Below, piece by piece: positions 49,301 through 61,300 of a stretch of 64,000 nucleotides of DNA. The first letter of the stretch is position 1. Each line of letters opens with the position of its first letter. Location: contig RQOL01000466.1 in NCBI GenBank assembly GCA_013076295.1, positions 1,612,001 to 1,676,000 of the forward strand, given 5' to 3'. Made by a program: the position numbers and the translations under genes. The notes beneath the pieces were generated by a model. It saw nothing but the letters and a program-made list of their open reading frames with translations, made no database searches and had not been told where the DNA came from. Origin of the DNA: Sanderia malayensis (Eukaryota; Cnidaria; Scyphozoa; Semaeostomeae; Pelagiidae).

Positions 49301-52300
49301 GAGAATAACTCGGCGATATTTTTGGCTCGGTAGCTTCGCGCTCGGTAACAGCGACACTCAGATGAAACGTCGCTTCTGGCGACGAAAGCGACTGTTCGTC
49401 GCCGTTTTCCGGCGGCAAAAAGTCCGCCGAGCTCGGCTCGCGAAAGTCCTCGCGCAATACACTGATGGCGGACTTTTTGTTATTTACACCGGTATTACTG
49501 TAAGTATACCTTACCCGATCAGCGGCTGGCGTTGATTCGGGCTTCGCCAGCTGCAAGGCGTCTTGATCGAAGTGTTGTTTGACGACTACTCGTCCTTTTT
49601 TCGCCGTCGTGTTATTCTCGGCATTAGTCTCGTTTTGGAACGTCTTCAGCGCATTGCCGAGACTCACTGGATTGACGCCGCCGGCTCGTGCTTCCTCTAA
49701 CCGTTTCGATTTCTCGAGCTCGCTTGCCAATATCGGCTTGCCGGCAACAAATGACACGCATGAATCAACCTTCTTCTTGACTTTGATCGGCGGCGAGGAC
49801 GCAGAACTCTGACGCGCCGAAGGAGTGCTGTCGCCTGAGCTGGAATTCGAGTTCGATTGATTGTGTTTGAGGGTCAATGAAAACTTTACGTCTTTCTTTA
49901 TAACAGGTGCACCAGCTGTGAAACTGACGCATGGGTCGTATTTACGCGATGGCAAAGAATTGTTGCTCTCATTACTCTCTTCGCCTATCGACGTCTTGCG
50001 AGTGAAGGAGATTGGCTGAGACCATTTGTTTACGCTTGGCTGGTGCATGTCAAAGTCCTGTGCTAACTGTTCTAAGCCTTCTGTGTACCCAAGCGAGGCT
50101 CCATCGTAAACATACTCCTGGTAGGCCTAAAATCAGACAACAGTCTTGGATCAACATCAATATATAACATCACCACGCGGGCAGTCAGTTATTGGTTTAA
50201 TGAGCAAATTTCTTCATTATTTTAAAAATATTACACCCCTTGAAGGGGCGTTCATAAAAGGGAGTCCTAGAAACGGACAATATGAAACAAAAGACCCCTC
50301 TTAAGCTTACGAGAACATATCCATATTCCCTTGGAATCCACCATGATAAATTTTCATTAAGTATTAAAGCGAGGTAGCCTCGTATTCAAATCAAACTATA
50401 GTGCTAAATTTATACTGGATGACTGGACGACTCAAAACCGGAGATTGCGCAAGCAGCAAGGTCTGAATATCTGGGATAAAATTTTTAATCAACTGAGTAT
50501 TTGTCTAGCTAGCGATCAATTCATTGCAATATTGTAAAGCTGTGAAAGATAAAGGGAGTCACGAATTAATGACTTAATCTTGACCAGGAAAGGCTGGAGA
50601 TTAGGCTGAAAATTACGATATTAATTTTTCGTTCCTATAACGAGCATGCTATGCGTGTAATCAATACGCGTAGGAAATAAAATCTGGGTCTTTCACGAGG
50701 GTATCCAGGAAAGCTTTGGGTGTTTTCAAGATTTCAACAAATATCGAAGAACTCCGGAAAACCCAGCAGAAGTTAATATGATACTTTGAAAACAACACTA
50801 TAACTATATACATACACATTCGATAAGCTAACTGAAGTCATCGGAATCTGTCAGCTCCCTAACTGGTGTTTACCATCAAAATTGTTTTCATGCAATTCTC
50901 GTGAGCCGCTACACTGCTAAGCTAACTTCACACAAATAACAACTCTACAACAGACATAATTTCGCCGTAATTTCCCCTGTCAGGATCGTGCAAGTCAACT
51001 CATCCCAACAAACTGGGTTTGAAACAAAGTACAAAGAAATTCTTTGATTAAAACACAGTTTGCAAAATACATATTACATGCAAAGGTCTTATCGAAATTG
51101 GATAAAACTAATGCCCATTGAAAAGGCGAGCACGACTGCTCTAAAGACTCGAATAAGCTGTCATGTCAGAAGTTAATAAAACATATTCAATGTGAATGTT
51201 TGCAGCCCAATAATTAATGATATCAGCAATTCAATGCATATCAATTGTTGCGTGGATATGAGATCATCGCAGGCTCAATCATCTATGTTTGTTTATCGCA
51301 AAAACTTTCCAAATATTTCGCCAAGTTATGCAAACTTTTGTCTCATCGTGCCCGCACAAAGGCCATACAAAAACAAACCAATACTCGCTTGGTTTCAACC
51401 TAATCGCTCGTGCAACATAAGGCAGACCGATATTGAACATTGAATATGCAAGTTTTATCCGATGCATAGATGCTGGTTATGTGCATGCAGTGTTCAATAT
51501 GCGTATACTGCTAAAAATTGGTGCCTTTCTCCCATTATACAGCAGAAGTAAATCATAATATCGAACGGTTGAATACAAACAAATAATAAATATCTCGTTG
51601 TTGCTTTGCATGCAAGGACACGACAGAAATAACATCGACAAACCAGGGCGAGCAAACGCGAACAAACTACATATTACAGAGCTTACAAACTTCATTTCCT
51701 TGTGCACACAACAAACTCAGCTCTCTTTCGAAGTATGCACTCCTGTTTAAGCGCGGTTGAATTTTAGCTGATAACATAAAATACTTACAGAGCCAAGGCG
51801 GATTCGCAATGTCTTACTCTCGCCCATGTTCTCGCTGTCTGAATCAAAAACTATCACTGTTGGCCTGTCCATGAATGCCTTCATGTTTATAAATTGAATA
51901 ATGATAATGAAGAGGATATACGCTATACTATACAGACATAAATTAAAATCCTTTTAGCCGCAAATGAGATTGCACGGTGGCGAAACAAATGATCGAAATA
52001 ACAAACGACCAGTAGTGTGTCCCGTCCTGTCATCCAACCCAAAAAGACATGACTGAATCCAACGGATAAGTAGCATTAATAACCAAGCATTTGCATTGTC
52101 TGACGCACGCAGCTCACACAAAGGGACCAAGCAGAAAATTTCGAAATCAAATACGACATAAAAAGATGGCCAATTATTATAGAATTCATAAATCAATATT
52201 TACAGAAAAAAAATGATTGCTGTGTGTATATGCCCGAGGAGTGAGTGTGCGTTTTCTTTCAATTGGATAATAGAATGTGACAGAGAACGGTTCGAAACTC

Positions 52301-55300
52301 GCTGCTCGTCACATATCGCAGCTTATTTGTCCACGCAGAACCGCCAGCCTCTTGTTCATAACACAGCACAGCACACACGAAGAGTTCAATGAGTGTTCAG
52401 ACAAATAAAATGGCCACACAGGCTGTGGTAAAGCAGGCAGGTAAAACAGAACGAAATTAACCAGAAGGACCAAAAGCAAAATCATGGCTATATTCGCATA
52501 AAAACTTACTTGAAAACTTCAATGATGACTTTGAAAATTCGAAAAGCATTTCAAATCATGGCATGGAGTTTATTTAAAAGTTGCAACTTTTCTCTTTGAG
52601 GCCCCATTTTTCAACAGTTTCACATTCAACAATTTTATTCACTGTCTATGTGCCCTGCAATTTGTAGTTATCCTGCCCAGCCAACTAGCCATTAGAGACA
52701 ATCGCATTTAATCAAAGCTCCATGTGAGGTAACAATTGAGCGGAGAAGAGAAAAGAAATTCACTGTAATATCTTTGAATATTGGTAACATGAATGAACAG
52801 TCAAAGAAACTGTTCAGATTATGTTGTCGCTTGAAATGGCTGAGAAATGATTAACCTTATCCACATTATACCGTAGCAATGGATTATAAGGGTAATCCCA
52901 ACACTGGGCAATCATCCGGACACTAAAGAGCTCTCAGCCGGACACTGTTGTTCAATCACACACCCAAAAGGTTGGTGAGTCATTAAGCCTAGCTGCATTA
53001 AGCGTTTTCTTTTTATAAGAAACGTGTTTATTAGCAACCTAGTACTAGAGAGCTTAAAATTTAACAAATTTTTGGAACTGCAAGAAAATAATTAAGAATC
53101 TTTAAAAATTCAAACAGACTTTTCACGCATTTTTAGAAATTTTCAGAAATTAACCCTGTGGATATTTTAGTGTTGAAGATTTTAACAAATTTGTTTAATA
53201 ATACGAATAACTTGCCATATATTCACGCTTTTCATCGCTTTCACTGCAATTTTCTTTCATCAAATTAAGAAACGTTTGAATCAAAACTATGCCAAAAATT
53301 AAAAAACGTTCACTGCCAACGTGACTTGCGCCATGGTTCTCATAAAAAACATGCAGCTCATTGAAATGAATCATAGCGAGCCGATAAGGTCCAACCAAAC
53401 TGTTCCACAGTGAAACTCCCTCCCTCTTTTTCACCCTTCAACCCTGCCCTTTTAGTATACTTATCAAGGTAAATCTATCCAGAAGTCACAATAAAAAACG
53501 TATCGTAAAGTATCGTCTAATACAATAAAAAATGTGGTTCATGCCTATCAGCACTGACAAGGTCGAAAGCATAAATATTTCAGGAGGGGCACTAACATTA
53601 TGTTCTACTCTATCGTCATTTGTTTACATATCTCTACTGCTTCTACTCTTAGTTTGGACGTCTTTAACTCTATAAACTCACTTCCAAATTCTCTCTTCTC
53701 GATCACACCCCTATTCTGTTTCCACTCTCCCTTCTGCATTCTGTTCCGGCTTTAAGATTCTCTCTTCTCCCCGTGGGTTATATTATCCATTACTTCTACT
53801 CTCTTCCACCCTTGTCTAGAAGAGGGAAGCTGCACACTTCACAACTCATTGCCTGTCGTTGTTAGAGGTACAGACTCACGACATATGATATAGGCCTACC
53901 TATATTGGAGGTCTACCCGTTATTGAATTACACGCCTGCCTGTAATAAAATGCCTTCATGTATACATGCATGTCCCGTAATGTCAAAAGCATCGATAGGA
54001 AACGCGTAAAAAATCTTATAAACGTAAAGAAATATGACTCACAGTTTCAATAATGTTTTCTTGTCCATTCAAAAGCAAAAGAACAATTTATTTTAACATA
54101 TTGCCTTATCCGACTGTAACTTGGCAGACTTTCGATGCAATGCAATAATGACACTGCACTGCCTTTGAATAGCAATGCTCGCATTCAGGAACAACACACC
54201 GCACTTATAAACCCATTGCACTTATGAATACACTGCATTTAAGAACACAACTGAAATATACTTGAGAGTGACCTGTACACGTGCGAGCATCTATGATTTG
54301 ACAAAAATAAATCCATTGATTGCTTACATAAAAACGCTCGGAAATTATCGATCTCGTTCCAACGCAAAAATCAATCCCGGAAACTTGATTCAAGAACTGG
54401 TTCAAGGGTGGGGAGGGAAGCACTTACCCCACTACTTTTTTGCAAAAGCATGAAACATACCCCTTTCATGAGTAAAAATTGCTCATCTCGAGACTAAACG
54501 TGTCATGCCCCGTTCATTATGGTGCCCCCTAATTTCTTATACGCTCCTGCACCTTTGTTCCAGAATCAATTAGGATAGTTGCCACGCAATCAACTCGCGC
54601 TGGGGGGTCACCATTGCAAAATCAGGTCACTGCAGAACTTCATTGACAAACACCTTGGCACTTTCATTTTATAGTTGAATGCAAAGTAGTGATGCAAATT
54701 TGAAATTGCATATACAGCCGCAGCCAAACCATTTTAAATTGATTCTTTCAGCTAAGCTATAATCAAAAAGAAGCCTTGTTTTGAAAAGAGGCACATCTAT
54801 TATGGTGGGTTGTTTTGCAAATTGGTGTCAAGGAATTCGATTAAGCTCCAAGTAACTGGTTACCAGTATGGAAGCTTAGAAGGTCTTCTGATTTTAAAGA
54901 AGCTTTTGGGCGGCGACCCTTTTGATTTCACACGACCAAGCTGTGTTAACTAAGCTCATATTCACTGTTTTGCCATGCTGATAAAATATCTTGTAAAACG
55001 AAAACAAGATAGCAAATTCATTCATTGCTACGACACGACAGCAATGACCCAACCAAGCGAGCAATCAGATCACAAGACTGACGTGACGTCACAAAAAATG
55101 CTTCACTTGATTGGGTGGTTATAAGCAAGTGATGTTTCGAGTGAAACGTGGAATTTTCTTACTCACTAACCACGATAAGACGAGCGTCTATCGCATAATA
55201 ACTGGAATAGCCAACAATCAACGAAATGGGACAACGGATTTCCGTTTACGACAACGATGAAACTCAACCAGCTCTTGCCAGTTATTACTGAATACTTGTT

Positions 55301-58300
55301 TACTCTCTTGCTATTAACTTTTAATAATGACATTCACTAGATAATTATGGGTAATTAATTATCGGTGTTTACCACACTTGTACTTGTGGTTGCCCAAAGA
55401 GCAACGATCGATTTCGCTAACACATGTTCGCGCTTTCGAGACGAAGACAATCAAGGGCTTGTGCGCACAAAACTAACAAAAACTCTGCAAAGTTACAAAG
55501 CGTGTATATCTGCCATACTCTCTGGCTAATATGCATACGGTATTTTCCACACGTTTTGCATACACGTGTGCAGTGCATGTTTATATACGTTACAGCTATA
55601 CGAGAGAATCTATCTACAGTACTAACTCAAAGGTAGCCATTTTCTGCAGCTGTGAAGCACATATCGTCCATACAATATATGACCAAATCTATGCAGCTAC
55701 GCTATATAGGCTATGACTGCACCAACGGGACCGATTCCAAGCAGTACACAATAAACAAATGGCAAATATATCTGCACGCTTTATAACTGCCACAATCAGA
55801 CATTGAGCAAAGCCGAAAAAGACCCAAAACTATGTTTTGGTATGATTATGTTGAGCAAACTGCACTGCTGGATTATATTCGGAAAGAATCTGATTTGTCT
55901 GACATGCGGATCGATTTGAAATGGGGGAATATTGAATTATCGTCATTTTTAAGCATACGCCAATTATGATGCCCGAAACCAGTTTATCTGATTAGCAGGG
56001 CTTTGAGGAGAAAACACAGCACGGCGTGATGCTGGAATGCTTCTTTACACGGGACTATAACAATGATACGAACGCACTGTCTTTATATAACAATTCTGTT
56101 GTCTTTAGAAAAGCTAGTCATAACGTTCAGCGAAACACGATTGACGTGGACCAGGCTAATATCAGGCCGACTTATGAAAGATCATAGTTTGACAGATTTG
56201 AAAGACCGGGTCAGTCAGGTTGGATTCAGTGTAATTAAACGTGGTGCTCGTCACAGAGACGTAAGATTCGAAATGCTTGATTAGAAGCAATTAAAAATGC
56301 TGGCTTAATATCGCCGACAGTGTGGCACGAATCGTGGCGATAAGCGTAAATGAGCCTAAACGGGCGAGAAATTTAACGAGGCAAAATGTAAATACAACCA
56401 TGAGAGAAGGGTGAATTTCTAACTGCAATTGCATGGATTTCGGGTTGTCCCTCAACAGACATCACTGACAAAACTTTGGGGATACTGTGTAATACTAAAT
56501 CGAGAAACAAACTATCAGAAATGCTAAGAAATATAACCGCATATCAGTGAGATTACTTGATAAAAACATGCATAGGACACGCACAATATAACAAAATTAC
56601 ATCGCAGACTCACCAACTGTAGAATGTCCTCATCCCTTGGTACTACTCCGATCTTTAAATCGCCAGTGCTGCAAGAAATCGACAAGAAATATCCGTTAGA
56701 AATATGTGTGCAACGGCTCAGAGCACCCAATGTTAACCAGACAATATATCAATCCAATCGCACACTCTGCCCGTTTCACATTAACAACCTTTCACGATGC
56801 AATGCAGGCTGTAATTAAAGCGTATAAATGGACACATTGAGCAGCGCCGAAATAACGACTACAACTTTCTATGCAAACGATGCATTTGATGAGCCAGCCT
56901 CAAACGCATAAATCATAACAGCGTAAGTCAGAACGCGACGGAGACGCCCGGTATAGACCAGGTAATTACGAAGCAATAAACGTAGATAGTTGAATAACAG
57001 TGAGAAAGTAATCCACGTCCATTGTCTTGTGCATGTTGGCCCCCCAACATCGAACAAAGAGTCTGATTCAATCTTCATGCTCGAGTAAAAGGCAAGGACA
57101 ATACTCGAATTAGCATGGCTAGGAATCAATACTGAAGCGCTGGGCAAGCGAAGCCAGTGTCATTTCCAGCCATTTAAAACATTATCAACAGAACTTATCG
57201 CTTAAAGATAGTCAGAAGCTTTTGTTTCTCTTCGTGATCAATCAAAAGCACATTAAGACCAGTGGCTTGCATCTTATCCGATGGGATAAAAGCTGGACCA
57301 GGGGGGCACGCGCTGACTGCTCGCATCATGGTAATTACACCTGTGGCATTGATTGTGAAAGCAACCCGCAGCTTTTCCGTGCAAACAAATCAAATCTCCA
57401 CTTGCCGGCTCAGTTTCCCGGCTCGACAGACTATGAAGTCTCAAACTGAGCTTGAGAAGGCTATTTCTATCAAAGTTTTGTTCCTAGGCAACTTCAGTAC
57501 ACTCGTTGATTAATAAGGATGATTAGAATCGGGGTGTGTACACTGAGCCTCGCTTCTCTTTCACTCAAACATCGCCTCTGCATTGAAACGCTTAGATGGA
57601 CACACACAACTTGCAAAGGCAAACCTGCCATCAATTAATAATGTTACAGCTGAGCAAGATAGTCAGCAACGATTACACCAATATTATACAGAGCGAGCTT
57701 CATAGACAAGGCTTGCCACGTGCCATATTCTGCTGCCAAATGATTGTAGCATGTATTAGCTACTGGGCATAATATTGTGGTCCACCCAAGTCAAGAATGA
57801 CATAATTTTAATTAGGAAGTATAAAAGGGCGGCGGCATTATCGACTCTCCAACCTCGCTTACGATACGGTTTAAGCAGTTGAGAAATTTCCTCACGTCCT
57901 GTTGACTGAAGTAGACCAGAGAGCACAAGGTTACCATAACCAGCTTTTAGAAAGTTTTTCTCTTCTCTTGATAGACATGACTACACTAACCGCTCTTTTT
58001 TGTATCTAAATGTTCCCAGGGATTATAGACGGAGAAAACCAAAACTATGGACATCATTCATATATCACAGCAAAGAATTTGTTAAAATAAAAAACAACAA
58101 TTCAAATCCTATTTACGTAACTCCTGTGAGCACGGATGTATTTACGACAGTGCAGATCTATTTTCGGCATCTTAAACCAAATCACCACTTTGTACGCACC
58201 TGCCGAGGGAGCCAGGCCACCCCAAAAAGCCCAACATGGATCAACTTGAAATTGCAGGGGTACAAACAGCATCAATAGCTGGGGGAATGGTTGAGGCCTT

Positions 58301-61300
58301 TCGGCGACAAGTAATCAAAGTTTGTCGCCATTGATGAATTGAAAATGAAACCACGCGCGCTGAACGGAGGGGGATTTGAGGCTACGCACAGGCTGGAACT
58401 GGACAAACACACGGGATTTTTTCTCGAAAAGGACTCGATTATATTTTGCTGCGCAGTCGCTTCGCTACGCAGCAGCAATTATCTGTCCATCCACAACCAC
58501 CTGTTTTATTATGTTGTCATAGCATTGTAGTATGTTAGCGGACATCTCGCACATTTGCAGTGGCAATTGTCATGCCCAGTTTCAACTGGTTATTTGAGAA
58601 ATGTCGGTAAACTTCCATTCGATATTCAGCGTATGTTGCGGCGTTGTTCTCACTCAAATGTTGCGTGATTGTGTGATGCATGGTTGGCTTGAACAATGTT
58701 TATGAAAACAAACAAAAGCCGCCCTATCCAATTGCGGTTCGGTGATACCTTGAGGTACGGTTTATATATTAACTTCATTAATTGAAATTGCTGTGGTTAA
58801 CAAACTATGGTGTCTCAACTACATGACAAGTAGCTACATATTAATTCGCGAATGTACCCCTGCCTAAGTTCATGAAAGGCCCGAAAGATGAAATACAAAA
58901 ATCTACACGCCCTTGTACTCTCCACGATGCGGTGCACCAAAATAGTTAATTAAGCATTGTTCTCACAAGTATATCTGTAACTTCTTTCAGTAAAGGACTG
59001 TTCTCTTCCTATTAAATGCTGGCTCTAGTTTGACTCAATTATAGGCCTGCAATTTCAGCAGGATAAAACCCCGTTTGTGCTGCTTTAAATAGGCAGCCTG
59101 TATTAACTGGAACATTGTTCACTGGCTCCGAAAGCGTTCTATCGTAATCAAACATATCCCTCGAATGCAAATGGTATGCTCGTTATTCATTCAATTTCCT
59201 CAAAGACGAAAGATCTGCTAGGGCCTGTGACAAACATAATAACTGCAAAATGGCTGACAAGAAATCCAGAATAACGCAGGATTTCCATTTGAAAAGCATT
59301 ACTCTCTCATAAAATACTCTCGTAAAATGGCCCCAATGTATCATTCACATGACAAAACAATCACATGAAATCACTGGTGCCTTGTGTTACCCCTGTATGC
59401 TTATGCGTATCCCACTTGTCTCACGAACGCAACTGCAACTATGAGATAAAGTAGTTTATTTCCTTTCATTTGGGCGTTGCTGGATATATCCCATGATAGC
59501 ACCAAGACTTCAAAAATCAAGTCAAGAGCTGAGCTGTGAGTATAAAATCGTATGTACAAACCTCGCCATTGCTGAACTGTACCGACAACCGTACTCGCAA
59601 TAACAAAACACCATATGGACTAAATCAAAGCACGAGGAAGTTTGTGACGCTGTTGACTTGCGCATGCAAGCAATCAACAATGGACGGTCACTCAAACAAA
59701 CGTAGCTAATACTTAACGAGCAATCAGATATTGCTACACCACATTAAAAAAATGGAAATAGTATTAACATCAATGCTAACAAGATGCTTGTCTTCAATCA
59801 GCGCATTAAATAGGCTCGAAATTGGATGAAACGTGGATTGAATAGAAACTTAATTAGATTCCAGTATAAGAAATGGGCTCAATAGAATGGTAGCTTTGAA
59901 ATTTTAGAAACCCGAATAGGTACGCAGATAATCAAGTTAAAAATATTGCCTAACACCATAACATGGCAGTGTTTTGCGCTGCGAAATATCAAGAGCAAAA
60001 GAAATTGTCCATTGAATTTAACGTAATGTTGTTGAGGTTTGACTCGAAGACAGTAGGCTTAAGACAGCTCAGCCCTAGGATAGGGTGTTGCCTTTACAAG
60101 ATCAAACGCAGGCAGGGTTGAAGCGTTGACTGTGATGGAGAATCGAATTGCTGCAACTCTGTAACGCTACAACAATTGCTGCAATCGCTAGGCAACAGCT
60201 ACAGTAAGACCTCAACAGGTCGAGCACCTCAAGAGAATGAAAAGCTTGTTCGAGTTGACGCGAGTTCGAGTTATCGAGGGTCAAATGTGACACATGGCAA
60301 GTAAAAATCAAGAAATTACGACTTGGATCGTAGTGGCGACTTATCGAGGCTTCTTAAATTTTCTATTGTTTTCTATTGTCAAAGAAAACAAAAGAGCAAA
60401 TGAATCTATTGTACTTTGCCCAAATCCTACAGTGATTTGTTCTATAAAAAACGTTTTAGCGACGGACTTTGCAAAGTTCGTGCAATCAAAACAAAACAGT
60501 TCATACACAACTTCCAACCAGCCTATATTGATGTCCAGCGAGACATGCGTAATCAATACCATACAAGCTACTCAAACTGTTTGAGATTCACACCGCAGGA
60601 ATACAAACTGCATAAAATACAAAACAAACAATAACAATCTTCTGAGAAAAGCAAACTCGGAAATCTCGAAGATACACGAGAAATACTATTCAAATCAAAT
60701 AGATACACCAGGTCTGAGGTAAAAAGCGGCTGGCTTCTGCATACAATATGCAACTCTTCCAAATATCGTCCAACAGATGATATGACACTTGATATTTCTT
60801 ATTGAACACTGCATGCTAAACCACCTCAAAGCGCTTAAAACTACAAGAGCACTTCCTAAATCTTCAAGTACCAAAACTATGTCATATCGAAAACATTGAA
60901 CACTAGGAGAGGATGTCGTAAATACAAGATATAGCTGATGCGAACACAACTCGAAACCCACCTCATACTATTGAATAATTACAAGTATATCGAGAGTATG
61001 CTATTCCGCTCGGCATAATAAGGTTAGGATTGGAAATCAAATCCTGGTTCCTAACAGGCGCAAAGCTTCTAAACAGTGGTACTTATGATGTCGTGAAGCA
61101 ATAATGTCAATGCTACTACACAGCATGGCGCTCAAGTTTTGCATCACGATTAGGGCGTGTATTTCGTCTAATACCGTATTCAAGTTACCTGAATGCATAG
61201 GCTGTATGCACGAAACTCTGCAAAAATAACAAAACAGCTATCGAAATAATAAACTTCGATATAGCTTGTTTACCACCAGGGTTAGCAATCTGGTTTGCAA

